Notes: generated by a model from the letters alone, not told the origin. A stretch of DNA of 64,000 nucleotides from Nitrobacter sp047149785 (GCF_047149785.1 NZ_BAAGBE010000001.1:1984001-2048000); one strand, 5' to 3'. Shown: positions 8,888 to 18,624, counted from the stretch's first letter. A program made the numbers and translations.

Positions 8888-9481
8888 ATGGCGACATTTT
8901 CAGGCAAGCATCATCTGGTTTTAGCGGCCGCGTTCTGCCTGGGCTGGTCCGCAGCGCACGCCCAGGGCGAGCCCGTGAAATACTGGATTCCATTTGGACC
9001 GTTCGGCGTCGGCTATGCAACTGAGCCCGCCGGCGGCGCAACCTATGGCAACTTTCCGGGCTTCGACGTCGAACGAACCGAGAAGAGCGGATTTTCTTTC
9101 CGAACCTACAGCGCCCCGGTCAACTCACTGACGAACGGCTTCGGGCGGAGCGATTTCTATGGCGGCGCGTTCGGCAACTCGCTGTCCTACGAAAGCTCGC
9201 AGTTCGGCTACACCTTCAAGGGCGTGGGCGACGCGCCGGTGACGCTGTTCGGCGGCGTCGATAGCTTGAAATACAACCCGGACGTCTTCAGCACGATCAC
9301 GTCGTTCAGCCCCGCCGCCGGCGCAACCCCTGCCTACGGCGTCCATGCGGGCGTCGAAATCCGGCCGACGTCGAACCTCAGCCTGTCGTTCTCGGCCGGC
9401 TACACGCAGCAACAATCCGGCCTCGCAGACGGCGACATCAGCTCGAGCCTGCTGCCCAGGGAACTCGGCGGACGGCGTTAA
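8888..9481 (+). CDS. Exported protein, predicted outer-membrane beta-strand protein
   Basis: An N-terminal signal peptide (LVLAAAFCLGWSAAHAQG, cleavage after AHA) leads into a glycine- and aromatic-rich chain with alternating hydrophobic residues. Examples are GVHAGVEIRPTSNLSLSFSA and GYTQQQSGL near the C-terminus, typical of amphipathic outer-membrane strands. I do not recognise a named family. The ATG at 8888 follows GGAGCCCGG; a GTG 18 bases upstream is also in frame. A dispersed palindromic repeat begins 4 bases after the stop. Confidence 0.65.
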   Translation: MATFSGKHHLVLAAAFCLGWSAAHAQGEPVKYWIPFGPFGVGYATEPAGGATYGNFPGFDVERTEKSGFSFRTYSAPVNSLTNGFGRSDFYGGAFGNSLSYESSQFGYTFKGVGDAPVTLFGGVDSLKYNPDVFSTITSFSPAAGATPAYGVHAGVEIRPTSNLSLSFSAGYTQQQSGLADGDISSSLLPRELGGRR

Positions 9482-9484
9482 TCA

Positions 9485-9608
9485 GAGCGTTTTCAAGCGA
9501 AGCATGTCCTCGGGCTTGACCCGAGGATGGCTACCGGTTCGCGTAAAGAAAAGACGTCAAATCAAAACATAGAGCCCGCTTCTGATTCCATCGGAAGCGG
9601 AAAGGCTC
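9485..9608 (+). repeat. Dispersed palindromic repeat, family 1 (copy A, long form)
   Basis: This copy reads AGCGTTTTCAAGCGAAGC, then an inner hairpin CCTCGGGCTTGACCCGAGG, then ACCGGTTCGCGTAAAGAAAA and a purine-rich arm ending CGGAAGCGGAAAGGCTC. Related copies lie at 19797, 32355, 40802, 46278 and 57316. The arms can pair (AGCGTTTTC / GAAAACGCT type), and the element abuts the stop codon of the preceding gene. Confidence 0.8.
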
Positions 9609-9637
9609 CGGCGGAGCGGGGACAGCGCTGCCGCAGA

Positions 9638-10288
9638 TCAGGCCTTCTTCAGCGCGACGCGGAATTCGCCTTCGGTCTTCGCCTTGACCTCCTCCAGCGT
9701 AACGCCGTCGGCGAGCTCGATCAGCACCATGCCGCCCTTGCCGTGCTTGTCGATGGTGAACACCGCAAGATCGGTCACGACCATATCGACGACCCTCTCG
9801 CCGGTCAGCGGCAGCGTGCATCGCTTGAGCAGCTTGGGGCCGTCCTTGGCGGAATGCTCCATCACCACGACGACGCGCTTGACGCCGGCGACGAGATCCA
9901 TCGCGCCGCCCATGCCCTTGACCATCCTGCCGGGGATCATCCAGTTGGCGAGGTCGCCGTTCTGCGCCACCTGCATCGCGCCGAGGATGGAGAGGTCGAT
10001 ATGGCCGCCGCGCACCATGCCGAACGAGTCGGATGAGGAGAAATAGCTGGTGGTCGGCAGTTCGCTCACCGTCTGCTTGCCCGCGTTGATGAGGTCGGGG
10101 TCCTCCTCCCCCTCATAGGGAAACGGACCCATGCCGAGCATGCCGTTCTCGCTCTGGAGCTGCACGTCGATGCCGTCGGGGATGAAGTTCGACACCAGCG
10201 TCGGAATGCCGATGCCGAGATTGACGTAATAGCCGTCGCGCAGTTCCTTGGCGGCGCGCGCCGCCATCTGCTCGCGGGTCCAGGCCAT
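9638..10288 (-). CDS. scoB: 3-oxoacid (acetoacetate:succinate) CoA-transferase subunit B
   Basis: ScoB pairs with ScoA to move CoA from succinyl-CoA to acetoacetate, feeding ketone bodies and PHB-derived acetoacetate into central metabolism. The protein starts MAWTREQMAARAAKELRDGY and has the family's catalytic-glutamate motif QSENGMLGMG near residue 48-57. It also has GGHIDLSILGAMQVAQNGDL and GAMDLVAGVKRVVVVMEHSA. The ATG at 10288 follows AGGAGAATCC. The frame extends further upstream only into a palindromic repeat, so that extension is not coding. It is the second gene of the scoA-scoB pair. Confidence 0.95.
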   Translation of the reverse strand: MAWTREQMAARAAKELRDGYYVNLGIGIPTLVSNFIPDGIDVQLQSENGMLGMGPFPYEGEEDPDLINAGKQTVSELPTTSYFSSSDSFGMVRGGHIDLSILGAMQVAQNGDLANWMIPGRMVKGMGGAMDLVAGVKRVVVVMEHSAKDGPKLLKRCTLPLTGERVVDMVVTDLAVFTIDKHGKGGMVLIELADGVTLEEVKAKTEGEFRVALKKA

Positions 10289-10311
10289 TGGATTCTCCTG
10301 TCTTCCTGTAT

Positions 10312-10392
10312 CGTCATTGCGAGAAGCGAAGCGACGAAGCGATCCGCTCTCGATCCCGAGCGCTGGATGGCTTCGCCGCGCCCGCAATGACG
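10312..10392. repeat. Dispersed palindromic repeat, family 2, between scoA and scoB
   Basis: The element is bounded by CGTCATTGC and its complement GCAATGACG. Inside are GAAGCGAAGCGACGAAGCGA and the partly matching GGATGGCTTCGCCGCGCCC, giving a long imperfect hairpin of about 80 nt. This sequence type is common in Bradyrhizobium relatives. Its place inside a two-gene operon suggests an effect on message processing or on the ratio of the two subunits. Confidence 0.8.
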
Positions 10393-10465
10393 GCGTATAA
10401 ACAGTGCCGCGGCTTTCATTCATTTCGGCATGGTCTGCTCCGAAAACCGGAAGGCCACTTCGGGA

Positions 10466-11173
10466 TCATGCCGCCGGACGCGGGCGGGTGTTGCGGAATT
10501 CGATGTGCTTCCTGGCGCTGCCGACCTCGACGAGTCGCTTGACGAAAATGCCGGGCGTATGGATGTGGTCGGGGTCGATCTGGCCCGCGGGCACCAGATG
10601 TTCGACTTCGGCGACGGTGATTTTCGCCGCGGTCGCCATCATCGGATTGAAGTTTCGCGCGGTCTTGCGGTAGACCAGATTGCCGGCGGTGTCACCCTTC
10701 CAGGCGTGGACGATGGCGAGATCGGCGAACAGCCCGCGCTCCATCAGGTATTTCTCGCCGTCGAACTCCCTCACTTCCTTGCCTTCGGCGATCAGGGTTC
10801 CGACGCCGGTCTTGGTGTAGAACGCCGGAATGCCGGCGCCGCCGGCGCGAATGCGCTCGGCCAGCGTGCCCTGCGGATTGAATTCGAGTTCGAGTTCGCC
10901 GGCGAGGTACTGCTGCGCGAACAACTTGTTTTCCCCGACATAGGACGAGATCATCTTCCGGATCTGCCGCGTCTCGAGCAGCCGGCCCAGTCCGATGCCA
11001 TCGACACCTGCGTTGTTGGACACCACCGTCAGATTCTTGACGCCCGAGTCGCGGATCGCATCGGCCAGCGTCTCCGCGATGCCGCAGAGACCGAAGCCGC
11101 CGGACATGATCATCATGCCGTCCCGGAGGATGCCGTCGAGAGCCGATTTGGCGTCGGGGTAAACCTTGTTCAT
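10466..11173 (-). CDS. scoA: 3-oxoacid (acetoacetate:succinate) CoA-transferase subunit A
   Basis: ScoA forms the hetero-oligomeric CoA transferase with ScoB. The chain begins MNKVYPDAKSALDGILRDGM and has the glycine-rich CoA-binding block GGFGLCGIAETLADAI at about residues 25-40. It also has LTVVSNNAGVDGIGLGRLL and AGGAGIPAFYTKTGVGT, all standard for subunit A. Length (235 aa) is normal. It lies upstream of scoB, separated by about 180 bases that contain a palindromic repeat. In PHB-storing bacteria this enzyme activates acetoacetate from polymer breakdown. Confidence 0.95.
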   Translation of the reverse strand: MNKVYPDAKSALDGILRDGMMIMSGGFGLCGIAETLADAIRDSGVKNLTVVSNNAGVDGIGLGRLLETRQIRKMISSYVGENKLFAQQYLAGELELEFNPQGTLAERIRAGGAGIPAFYTKTGVGTLIAEGKEVREFDGEKYLMERGLFADLAIVHAWKGDTAGNLVYRKTARNFNPMMATAAKITVAEVEHLVPAGQIDPDHIHTPGIFVKRLVEVGSARKHIEFRNTRPRPAA

Positions 11174-11396
11174 GAGGTGCGACCTGAAGAAGGAAGGCGC
11201 CGCCTGCCGGCGCGCCGGAATGGTTCGTGGCGAGTATTAGGCAAAATCCTCCAGGGGCGTCAATTGGAGGTATGGCGGCCCCATAGCCCCGCCGGCGGCC
11301 TTGAAAGCGTCAAGAAAACCGATCAAGTTGCGGCCAGCCGGACCGGTGCCCGACCACCCGGCGAGCGTCAACCAACCCGGATATGTCATTGAGACG

Positions 11397-13337
11397 ATGG
11401 CCCGAGGAATGAAGCGCCTGGGAATATCGGTCGCGGCAATTCTGGGAGTTGCGCTGATCGGACTAACGGGGCTGATCGCGATGTCTCGGCTGCTCGACCG
11501 AGATGCCTTGCGTAGCGCGGTCGAAACACAGATCCGCGCCGTGACGGGGCTCGACTTCACTGCCGACAGCCACATCGACGTCTCGATTTTTCCCCGCAGC
11601 TACGTCTCCTTCCACGACGTCCGCATCAAGGGCAGCAACGCTGATGCCCCCGCGCTCAGCGTCGATGTGCTCACCGCCAATCTGCGCCTGATTCCGCTGC
11701 TGATGCAGCATTTCCAGATCGCAGACGTCATGATGCTGCGTCCTCACATCCGCGTGACGCGCGCCGCCAACGGTCAAAGCAACTGGACGCCGTTCGTGGA
11801 AACGATCGCGCGAACCATGAAGCCCGGAGCCGACCAGCCCGTCTCGTTCTCCGAAATCCGGATCCAGGATGGCGAACTCAGCTATGAGGATGCCGCCAAT
11901 AAGGTCTCCGAGAATCTCGGCGACATCGACCTGTCGCTGGCGTGGCCCTCGATCTCCCGCTCCTTCGCCGCGACCGGGCAGTTCGACTGGCGCGGCGAGC
12001 GCGTCGACGGCAGCATCAGCCTCAGCGATTTCCTCGCGGCCCTGTCCGGCGAGCGCTCGGGCCTGAAGGTCAGGATTGCCAGCGCGCCGCTGAAATTCGC
12101 GTTCGACGGCACGGTCGCAAACCCGGTCAGCCTGATGATGGAAGGCACGGTGACCGCCGACAGCGCCTCGTTGCGCGAGGCACTGGCCTGGATCGGGCAG
12201 CCTCCGCCCGGCAGCGGCGGGTTCGGCCGCTTCGCGCTCAAGGCGCGCGCCAGCACGATCGGCGCATCGATCGCCTTGACCAACGTCAACCTCGAGATCG
12301 ACGGCAATGTCGCCGAAGGGGTGATGACCTACGCCAACAACGGGCGGCAGACCCTGCAGGCGACGCTGGCCGCCGGCGCGGTCGATTTCACGCCCTATGT
12401 CCAGACCATCCGCCTGCTTGCCGGCAGCGCCCGCGACTGGAACAGACAGTTGTTCGATCTGCATGCGTTGTCGGCCACCGACCTCGACATGCGGCTCTCG
12501 GCGGCGAAGATCACGGTCGGATCGACCAGGCTCGGCAAAACCGCGCTCGGGGCCAACCTTCGTAATGGAACGTTGGCGCTGAGCATCGGCGAAGCGCAAA
12601 TCTATGACGGAATCGCCAAAGGATCGTTCGGCATCTCGCGCGCCGATGCGGACGCCGAGGTGAAGGCGCAGTTTCAGCTCACCGACGTCGATCTGCAAGC
12701 CTGGGCCAGCGATCTGTTCGGCACCGGCAAGCTCTCCGGACGCGGCAACCTGAATGTTTCGCTCGAGGCCAAGGGATCGAGTCCGTTCGAGCTGGCGCAA
12801 TCGCTCGACGGAACGGCGACACTGACCGGGCACGACGGCGCCATCAGCGGGTTCAATGTCGAGCACTTGCTGAAGCGGCTGGAGCGCCGGCCGCTCTCCG
12901 GCGGTAATTTTCGCAACGGCAAGACGCCGTTCGACACGCTGAACATCGCTCTCCGTTTCAACGACGGCGTCGCGGTCGCAACCGACGTGCGCGTCGAGGG
13001 GCCGGCTACACGTATGACCCTGACCGGAACCGCTTCGGTGCCAGCGCGCGACTACGACCTCAAGGGCGTCGCAAGCCTGACGCCGGCGGCAAACGCCGAC
13101 CCCTTCGACCTGCCGTTCGTGATCCAGGGGCCGTGGGACGACCCGCTGATCTTTCCTGATCCGGAAAGCTTGATCCGCCGATCCAAGGCGTCGGCGCCGT
13201 TGCTCGAAGCGGTCAAGGATCGCAAGGCCCGCGATACGGTTCGCTCGGTGATCGAGCATCTCACCAACCAGAAAACAATTCCCGAGGCGGCCGCTCCAGC
13301 CGCTCCGGCGGAATCCGGCGCACCGCGCACGAACTGA
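11397..13337 (+). CDS. AsmA family protein
   Basis: AsmA-type proteins are large, inner-membrane-anchored periplasmic proteins linked to outer-membrane assembly and lipid traffic. This one has an N-terminal membrane anchor (ISVAAILGVALIGLTGLIAM), then DRDALRSAVETQIRAVTGLD and long beta-rich periplasmic repeats. A C-terminal AsmA_2 domain carries LSGRGNLNVSLEAKGSSPFE and AQSLDGTATLTGHDGAISGF. The final 60 residues are Ala/Pro-rich. Length is 646 aa from this start. It is monocistronic and convergent with potI. Confidence 0.88.
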   Translation: MARGMKRLGISVAAILGVALIGLTGLIAMSRLLDRDALRSAVETQIRAVTGLDFTADSHIDVSIFPRSYVSFHDVRIKGSNADAPALSVDVLTANLRLIPLLMQHFQIADVMMLRPHIRVTRAANGQSNWTPFVETIARTMKPGADQPVSFSEIRIQDGELSYEDAANKVSENLGDIDLSLAWPSISRSFAATGQFDWRGERVDGSISLSDFLAALSGERSGLKVRIASAPLKFAFDGTVANPVSLMMEGTVTADSASLREALAWIGQPPPGSGGFGRFALKARASTIGASIALTNVNLEIDGNVAEGVMTYANNGRQTLQATLAAGAVDFTPYVQTIRLLAGSARDWNRQLFDLHALSATDLDMRLSAAKITVGSTRLGKTALGANLRNGTLALSIGEAQIYDGIAKGSFGISRADADAEVKAQFQLTDVDLQAWASDLFGTGKLSGRGNLNVSLEAKGSSPFELAQSLDGTATLTGHDGAISGFNVEHLLKRLERRPLSGGNFRNGKTPFDTLNIALRFNDGVAVATDVRVEGPATRMTLTGTASVPARDYDLKGVASLTPAANADPFDLPFVIQGPWDDPLIFPDPESLIRRSKASAPLLEAVKDRKARDTVRSVIEHLTNQKTIPEAAAPAAPAESGAPRTN

Positions 13338-13375
13338 CGTTCCCCGTCGCGAGCCCTCCCGGGTCGCGCCCGTCA

Positions 13376-14194
13376 TCACAATGGCGCGGCGCTTTCGCCC
13401 TGCCGGCTCGACAGCTTCGAGGCCAGCGATGCCGCGATGATAACAAGCGTGATCGATCCGACGATCAACGTGCAGATCGCGTTGATCTCCGGCTTCACGC
13501 CGAGGCGCACTTCCGAGTAGATCCGGATCGGCAGCGTCGTCGAGCCCGGCCCGGTGGTGAAACTCGCAATCACCAGGTCGTCCATCGACAGCGTGAAAGC
13601 CAGCATCCACCCCGCCGCGACCGACGGCAGGATCAGCGGCAGCGTCACCTTGAGGAACGCCCGCAGCGGATCGCAGCCGAGATCCATCGCGGCCTCCTCG
13701 AGGCTTCGATCGAGCGATCCGAGCCGCGACTGCACCACCACGGCGACGAAGCACATGGTCAGCGTGGTATGCGCGATCGTGACGGTCCAGAACCCCCGCT
13801 CCGCATCGACCGCGACGAACAGCAGCAGCAGAGACAGCCCGGTGATGACTTCGGGCATCACCAGCGGCGCGTACAGCATTCCGGAGAATAGCGTGCGCCC
13901 CCGGAAATTTTCCCCGCGGGTCAGGGCCACCGCCGCGAGCGTGCCGAGGATGGTGGCCGCCGTGGCCGAGACCGCGCCGACCCGCAGGCTCATCGCGGCG
14001 GCGGACAGCATCGCGTCATCGTTGAAGAACTCGACGTACCAGCGCAGCGACCAGCCGCCCCACACCGTCACCAGCCGCGAGGCGTTGAACGAATAGATCA
14101 CGAGAACGACGATCGGCAGGTACAGAAACGCCAGCCCGAGCGTGAGCGAGGTGATGTTGAACGGCGACAGTCTGGCGAGCGCGGGCTTTGCCAT
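13376..14194 (-). CDS. potI: ABC transporter permease, polyamine type (PotI)
   Basis: This is one of two inner-membrane subunits of a PotABCD/PotFGHI-type importer. It has about six membrane helices and the binding-protein-dependent permease signature with the EAA loop EEAAMDLGCDPLRAFLKVTL. MDDLVIASFTTGPGSTTLPI is characteristic of PotC/PotI. Start ATG at 14194 follows GGGAGAAGG. Its ATG overlaps the potH stop (TGATG), indicating coupled translation. No substrate-binding gene (potD/potF) is in the neighbourhood. Confidence 0.9.
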   Translation of the reverse strand: MAKPALARLSPFNITSLTLGLAFLYLPIVVLVIYSFNASRLVTVWGGWSLRWYVEFFNDDAMLSAAAMSLRVGAVSATAATILGTLAAVALTRGENFRGRTLFSGMLYAPLVMPEVITGLSLLLLFVAVDAERGFWTVTIAHTTLTMCFVAVVVQSRLGSLDRSLEEAAMDLGCDPLRAFLKVTLPLILPSVAAGWMLAFTLSMDDLVIASFTTGPGSTTLPIRIYSEVRLGVKPEINAICTLIVGSITLVIIAASLASKLSSRQGESAAPL

Positions 14195-15108
14195 CACCTT
14201 CTCCCCTCGAGCTGGCGGCGCTGCATCCGCTCGTAGACGAGGAGCGGCGCCAGCAGCAGCGCCAGCAGGACGACGGCGAGCGCCGACGCCACCGGCCAGT
14301 CGCGGTTGGTGAAAAACTCCAGCCATAGGGTTTGCCCGATCATCGGCGAGCTTGAGCCCGCCAGCAGATCCGGAATCACGAACTCGCCGACGATCGGGAT
14401 GAAGCACAGCAGCGCGCCTGCGCCGACACCCGGCAGCGACAGCGGAAGCGTCACCAGCCAGAACGTCGCCAGCCGCGAGGCGCCGAGATCGGAAGACGCT
14501 TCGAGCAGCGCGGGATCGATCTTGGCCAGCGTCGCATAGAGCGGCAGGATCATGAACGGCAGATAGGAATAGACGATGCCGAGATACATCGCCGTGTCGG
14601 TGGACAGCCAGACCACCGGCGCCGATACCAGATGCAACGCCAGCAGCGTCTTGTTGAGGATGCCATCGTGCTGAAGGATGTTGATCCACGCATAGACACG
14701 GATCAGGAACGAGGTCCAGAACGGCACGATCACAAGAACCATCGCGATCGGCTGCCATCGCGCCGGCAACCGCGACATGCCGTAGGCCATGGGATAGCCG
14801 ACCGCGAGCAGGATCGCGGTGGACGTCGATGCGACGACAACGCTGCGCAGGTAGGACAGAAGGTAGATATGGTCCGACGCGAGCAGCGCGAAATTCTCAA
14901 GCGACAGCGCCGCGAGCGCCGCCTTGATCGCGGCCAGGCCCTGCGCCGGATCGAACACCGGCAGATAGGGCGGCTGCGCAATGGTGGTGTGGGACAGGCT
15001 TATCTTGAGCACGAATCCGAACGGCAGCAGGAAGAACAGCAGCATCCACAAAAAGGGTATGACCGCCGCCCGGCGGGCCGGGGCCGAGAAGAGACGCCGC
15101 CCGCTCAT
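14194..15108 (-). CDS. potH: ABC transporter permease, polyamine type (PotH)
   Basis: This first permease subunit of the putative putrescine/spermidine importer has 304 aa and about six helices. It begins MSGRRLFSAPARRAAVIPFL and contains VPFWTSFLIRVYAWINIL and the EAA loop LEASSDLGASRLATFWLVTL, both typical of PotB/PotH. It overlaps the potA stop codon by several bases and is itself overlapped by potI, so the three genes are translated as one unit. Confidence 0.9.
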   Translation of the reverse strand: MSGRRLFSAPARRAAVIPFLWMLLFFLLPFGFVLKISLSHTTIAQPPYLPVFDPAQGLAAIKAALAALSLENFALLASDHIYLLSYLRSVVVASTSTAILLAVGYPMAYGMSRLPARWQPIAMVLVIVPFWTSFLIRVYAWINILQHDGILNKTLLALHLVSAPVVWLSTDTAMYLGIVYSYLPFMILPLYATLAKIDPALLEASSDLGASRLATFWLVTLPLSLPGVGAGALLCFIPIVGEFVIPDLLAGSSSPMIGQTLWLEFFTNRDWPVASALAVVLLALLLAPLLVYERMQRRQLEGRR

Positions 15109-16253
15109 CTGTCGAGCACCACGCAATCGTCCGGCGTGAACCGCGCCACCACGCGCTGGGCGGCACGGAAGGCATCGACGTCGAGCCGTGCCGTGTTGGC
15201 GACCGAAGCGCGCAGCACCGCGCCGCTGTCGAGCCTGACCTGATAAAGGGTCTGACCGCCGAGATAACTGACGCCGGCGACGACGCCTTCCAGGCGGTTG
15301 ATCTCCACCGCGTCTCCGGTGTCCGCCTCCGGCCCGCACCGCGACAAGCGAACCTTCTCCGGGCGGATCGCGACGCAGATCCGGTCTGTTGTCAGCGGCT
15401 GCGATGGCGCGGCCGCGATCACCTGCCCGGCATCCCCTGTCGCGACCCTCACGCGACCGGCGTCGCGCGCCTCGACCACGCCGTCGATGATATTGATGCC
15501 GCCGACGAACCCGGCGACCCAGCGCGAATTCGGCGCTTCATAGAGCCGCCGCGGCGTCGCCACCTGTTCCAGGCGCCCCGAGTTCATCACTCCGATACGA
15601 TCCGCCACCATCATGGCCTCTTCCTGATCGTGGGTGACGATGATGAAGGTCATTTTGAGCCGGCGCTGCAGCCGCATCAGCTCGGCCTGCGTATTCTCGC
15701 GAAGCTTCTTGTCGAGCGCAGCCAGCGGTTCGTCGAGCAGCAGCAGCCGCGGACGCCGCGCCAGCGCCCGCGCCAGCGCCACGCGCTGCCTTTGGCCGCC
15801 CGAGAGCTGGTCGGGCTTGCGCCTTTCCATGTCCTCGAGCTTCACCAGCGCGACCATCTCCGCGACGCGGGCCTCGATCTCCGCGCGCGGCAGGCCCGCT
15901 CGCTTGAGGCCGAACGCGATATTGTCCCGCACGCTGAGATGGGGAAACAGCGCGTAGTTCTGGAACATCATGTTGACGGGACGTTGATGCGGCGGAACGC
16001 GCGCGATGTCGTGGCCATCGAGGAGGATCTGACCGGAATCAGGCGTCTCGAATCCCGCCAGCATCCGCAACAGCGTGGTCTTGCCGCAACCGCTCGGCCC
16101 GAGCAGCGCGAAAAACTCCCCCGCTGCGATGTCGAGCGACAACCGGTCGACCGCGGAAAATTCGCCGAAGCGTTTGACGATCGCCTCGACCTGCAGCAGC
16201 GCCATGCCGGCCGTCCCCGCCGCATCAAGGGTCCGTCTCGCGTCGTCAGTCAT
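15105..16253 (-). CDS. potA: ABC transporter ATP-binding protein, polyamine type (PotA/PotG)
   Basis: This ATPase drives the PotH/PotI permease. It has Walker A GPSGCGKTT, the Q loop FQNYALFPHLSVRDNIAFGL, the signature LSGGQRQRVALARAL, Walker B LLLLDEPLAALD and the H loop IIVTHDQEEAM. A C-terminal TOBE regulatory domain follows (about residues 280-380). The ATG at 16253 follows AGGCGGGA; an in-frame extension upstream of it lacks family character. It is the first gene of potA-potH-potI. The missing binding protein must be encoded elsewhere if the system is functional. Confidence 0.92.
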   Translation of the reverse strand: MTDDARRTLDAAGTAGMALLQVEAIVKRFGEFSAVDRLSLDIAAGEFFALLGPSGCGKTTLLRMLAGFETPDSGQILLDGHDIARVPPHQRPVNMMFQNYALFPHLSVRDNIAFGLKRAGLPRAEIEARVAEMVALVKLEDMERRKPDQLSGGQRQRVALARALARRPRLLLLDEPLAALDKKLRENTQAELMRLQRRLKMTFIIVTHDQEEAMMVADRIGVMNSGRLEQVATPRRLYEAPNSRWVAGFVGGINIIDGVVEARDAGRVRVATGDAGQVIAAAPSQPLTTDRICVAIRPEKVRLSRCGPEADTGDAVEINRLEGVVAGVSYLGGQTLYQVRLDSGAVLRASVANTARLDVDAFRAAQRVVARFTPDDCVVLDR

Positions 16254-16521
16254 TCCATCCCGCCTCGCTTCCCGCGATGACGGCCAGCGATCCGATTCCG
16301 GCAACGTTCCAACCAGTCTCTCCTTGCGAATGTCGAGGTCAAACGAACCGAGGCAATACACGTTGCAGGCGCAGTTTTGGATGCGACATTCAGGTGCGGG
16401 AGATTGCGCCCAATTGAAAGGCGAATGTCAAATCCGCTTCCTTCGCGACACGGCTGTCGCGACTCGGACGGGCCGGAACTCGGTGGCCCGATCGGCCCGG
16501 AATTCACGGCGAATGCGGCCG

Positions 16522-18474
16522 TCAGCCGGCCTTGCGGCAGATTGCTTCGGGAGTACGGGGCAAACGCCCGACCAGGGAAGCGTACTGCGCGATCGGAGCC
16601 GGCCTGCCGATGAAATAGCCCTGGACCGCATCGCAGCCTTCGTCGGCCAGGAAACCAAGCTGCTCCGAGGTCTCGACTCCCTCCGCGAGGATCGACACGT
16701 CGAGGCCGTGGCCGAGGCCGATGACCGCCCGGACGATCGCCGCGGACTGCGGATTGCGCCCGAGATACATGACGAACGCCCGGTCGATCTTGATCTTGTC
16801 GAACGGGAACGCCTGGAAGTAGCTCAGCGACGAGTAGCCGCTGCCGAAATCGTCCATCGAGATGCGAACGCCCAGCGCCTTCAGCCGCCGCAGCAGCGCC
16901 AGGCTCCGCTCGAAGTCCTCGATCAGAACGCCTTCGGTGATCTCAAGTTCGAGCCGGCCCGGATTGAGGCCGGTTTCCAGCAAAATCGAATGCACAAGGC
17001 CGACCAGATCGCCGTGAATGAACTGCACCGGCGAGAGGTTGACCGCGATCTGCTTCGGCTCGGGCCATGACGCGGCCTCCCTGCACGCCTCGCGCAGGAT
17101 CCACTCACCCATCGCCACGATCAGGCCGCTCTCCTCGGCGAGCGGAATGAAATCGACGGGCGGAACGAAGCCGCGGGTCGGATGACTCCATCGCGCCAGC
17201 GCCTCGAAGCCGGTCACGTCACCGTCAAGGAGCCTGCGACTTGTGCGTGCCTGCGGCTGATAGTGCAGCGATAGCTCGCCGTTGCGGACGGCGTTCGAGA
17301 GGTCCTGATGCAACGCGCGGCGATCCCGGATCTGCCGGTCCATGTCCGGTTCGAAGATGCTGATGGAGCCGCGCGATTTCGCCTTGGCGCGGAACAATGC
17401 CGCGCCGGCATTGGCGAGCAGCGAGGCCGGTTCGATGCCGTCGCGCGGAAACAGTGCGATGCCGCTGCTTACCCCGACGCGGACGGATTTGCCGTCGATC
17501 AGAAATTCCGGCGCCATCGCCTCGCCGAGCTTTTCGGCAAGCGCCTTGCCCACGGCAGGCTGTTTGCCGTCGATGATGAGGCCGAACTCGTCGCCGCTCA
17601 ACCTTGCGACGAGGCCACCATGCGCGGTGTCCTGAATGCGATGGGCCACCTCGATCAGCAGCTTGTCGCCGAACGAGTGGCCGAACACGTCGTTGATTTC
17701 CTTGAGGCCGTCAAGATCGACCGACAGCACCGCGAACTCGTCGTTCGTTGCCTGGCACGACTCGATCATTTGCGACAGCGCTTTCAGGAACGCGGTGCGG
17801 TTCGGCAGGTCGGTCAGCCCGTCGTGATAGGCCATGTGCATCATGCGTGACTCGGTCTGACGGCGATCGGTCACGTCCTCATGCGTCTTGATCAGATATT
17901 GCGGTTCGCCGTCGTCAGTGGTCACGGTAACGCGGCGGGTCAGGAACAACCGCAATCCCTCGCTGGTGCTGATCGGATGTTGGGTCTGGAAGCCGCCCTT
18001 CGTGATCGCCGCCTCGTCGCGGGCAAGGATCTGCTTTGCCGCGCGCGGGTCGAAGATATCCGATGCGGTCAGCCCGATCACATCCTCGCGGCGGCGATTG
18101 AGAATCGTTTCGGCGCGCCGGTTGGCGAGCAGATAATGGCCGTCGCTGGCGCGCTGGACGATCAGCGACACCGGAATGTTATCGACCACGGTTTCCAGAA
18201 ACCGCTTTGTTTCTTCCAGTTCGCGCGACAGCGAATTGCGCTCGAATGCATCCCTGCGCAGACGCGAGCGCCGGGCCTTGCGCAGCGCGGACGTCATCCA
18301 GAAGACGGCCGCCAGCAAGCAAACGGCGGCAACCCCAATTCCGGCGACATGACTGTCCGGCGAGACATCGCCCGTCGCGGCCCACGCATCCCCGGACCCC
18401 GCGGCGAGAGCGGCATATAGCCCCACCGCAGCGCCCACGCGATTGCCGCCTGCCTGCCAATTCTTGCCAGTCAT
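16522..18474 (-). CDS. PAS-GGDEF-EAL protein (c-di-GMP synthesis/hydrolysis)
   Basis: This 650-aa membrane protein probably tunes the second messenger c-di-GMP. The N-terminus has two hydrophobic segments (about residues 13-32 and 44-62), then a short coil. A PAS domain follows (about 90-205, ETVVDNIPVSLIVQRASDGH), then GGDEF (about 215-370) with active-site LSGDEFGLI, where the first Gly is Ser. The EAL domain (about 385-635) is intact: GFEALARW, EITEGVL, DDFGSGYSSLSYF and LAEGVET. The intact EAL suggests hydrolysis, and the SGDEF variant may still bind or make the dinucleotide. It is monocistronic. Confidence 0.92.
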   Translation of the reverse strand: MTGKNWQAGGNRVGAAVGLYAALAAGSGDAWAATGDVSPDSHVAGIGVAAVCLLAAVFWMTSALRKARRSRLRRDAFERNSLSRELEETKRFLETVVDNIPVSLIVQRASDGHYLLANRRAETILNRRREDVIGLTASDIFDPRAAKQILARDEAAITKGGFQTQHPISTSEGLRLFLTRRVTVTTDDGEPQYLIKTHEDVTDRRQTESRMMHMAYHDGLTDLPNRTAFLKALSQMIESCQATNDEFAVLSVDLDGLKEINDVFGHSFGDKLLIEVAHRIQDTAHGGLVARLSGDEFGLIIDGKQPAVGKALAEKLGEAMAPEFLIDGKSVRVGVSSGIALFPRDGIEPASLLANAGAALFRAKAKSRGSISIFEPDMDRQIRDRRALHQDLSNAVRNGELSLHYQPQARTSRRLLDGDVTGFEALARWSHPTRGFVPPVDFIPLAEESGLIVAMGEWILREACREAASWPEPKQIAVNLSPVQFIHGDLVGLVHSILLETGLNPGRLELEITEGVLIEDFERSLALLRRLKALGVRISMDDFGSGYSSLSYFQAFPFDKIKIDRAFVMYLGRNPQSAAIVRAVIGLGHGLDVSILAEGVETSEQLGFLADEGCDAVQGYFIGRPAPIAQYASLVGRLPRTPEAICRKAG

Positions 18475-18624
18475 CGCACACCCGGGGATCTACCCGGGCC
18501 GAGTGTCTGGCCCAACGAGTTTGAATCAGGTAAAGATTTACCCCCGCTATCGGAGAATGCGGTCCGGATTGCGCAATTGGCCTCTCATGATTAATGCCCA
18601 ATTAATGCCCAGCTAACGAAAACC

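Noticed and set aside
11463..13754. 763-codon minus-strand frame
   Set aside because: It runs antisense through the AsmA gene into potI and has a composition typical of a shadow frame.
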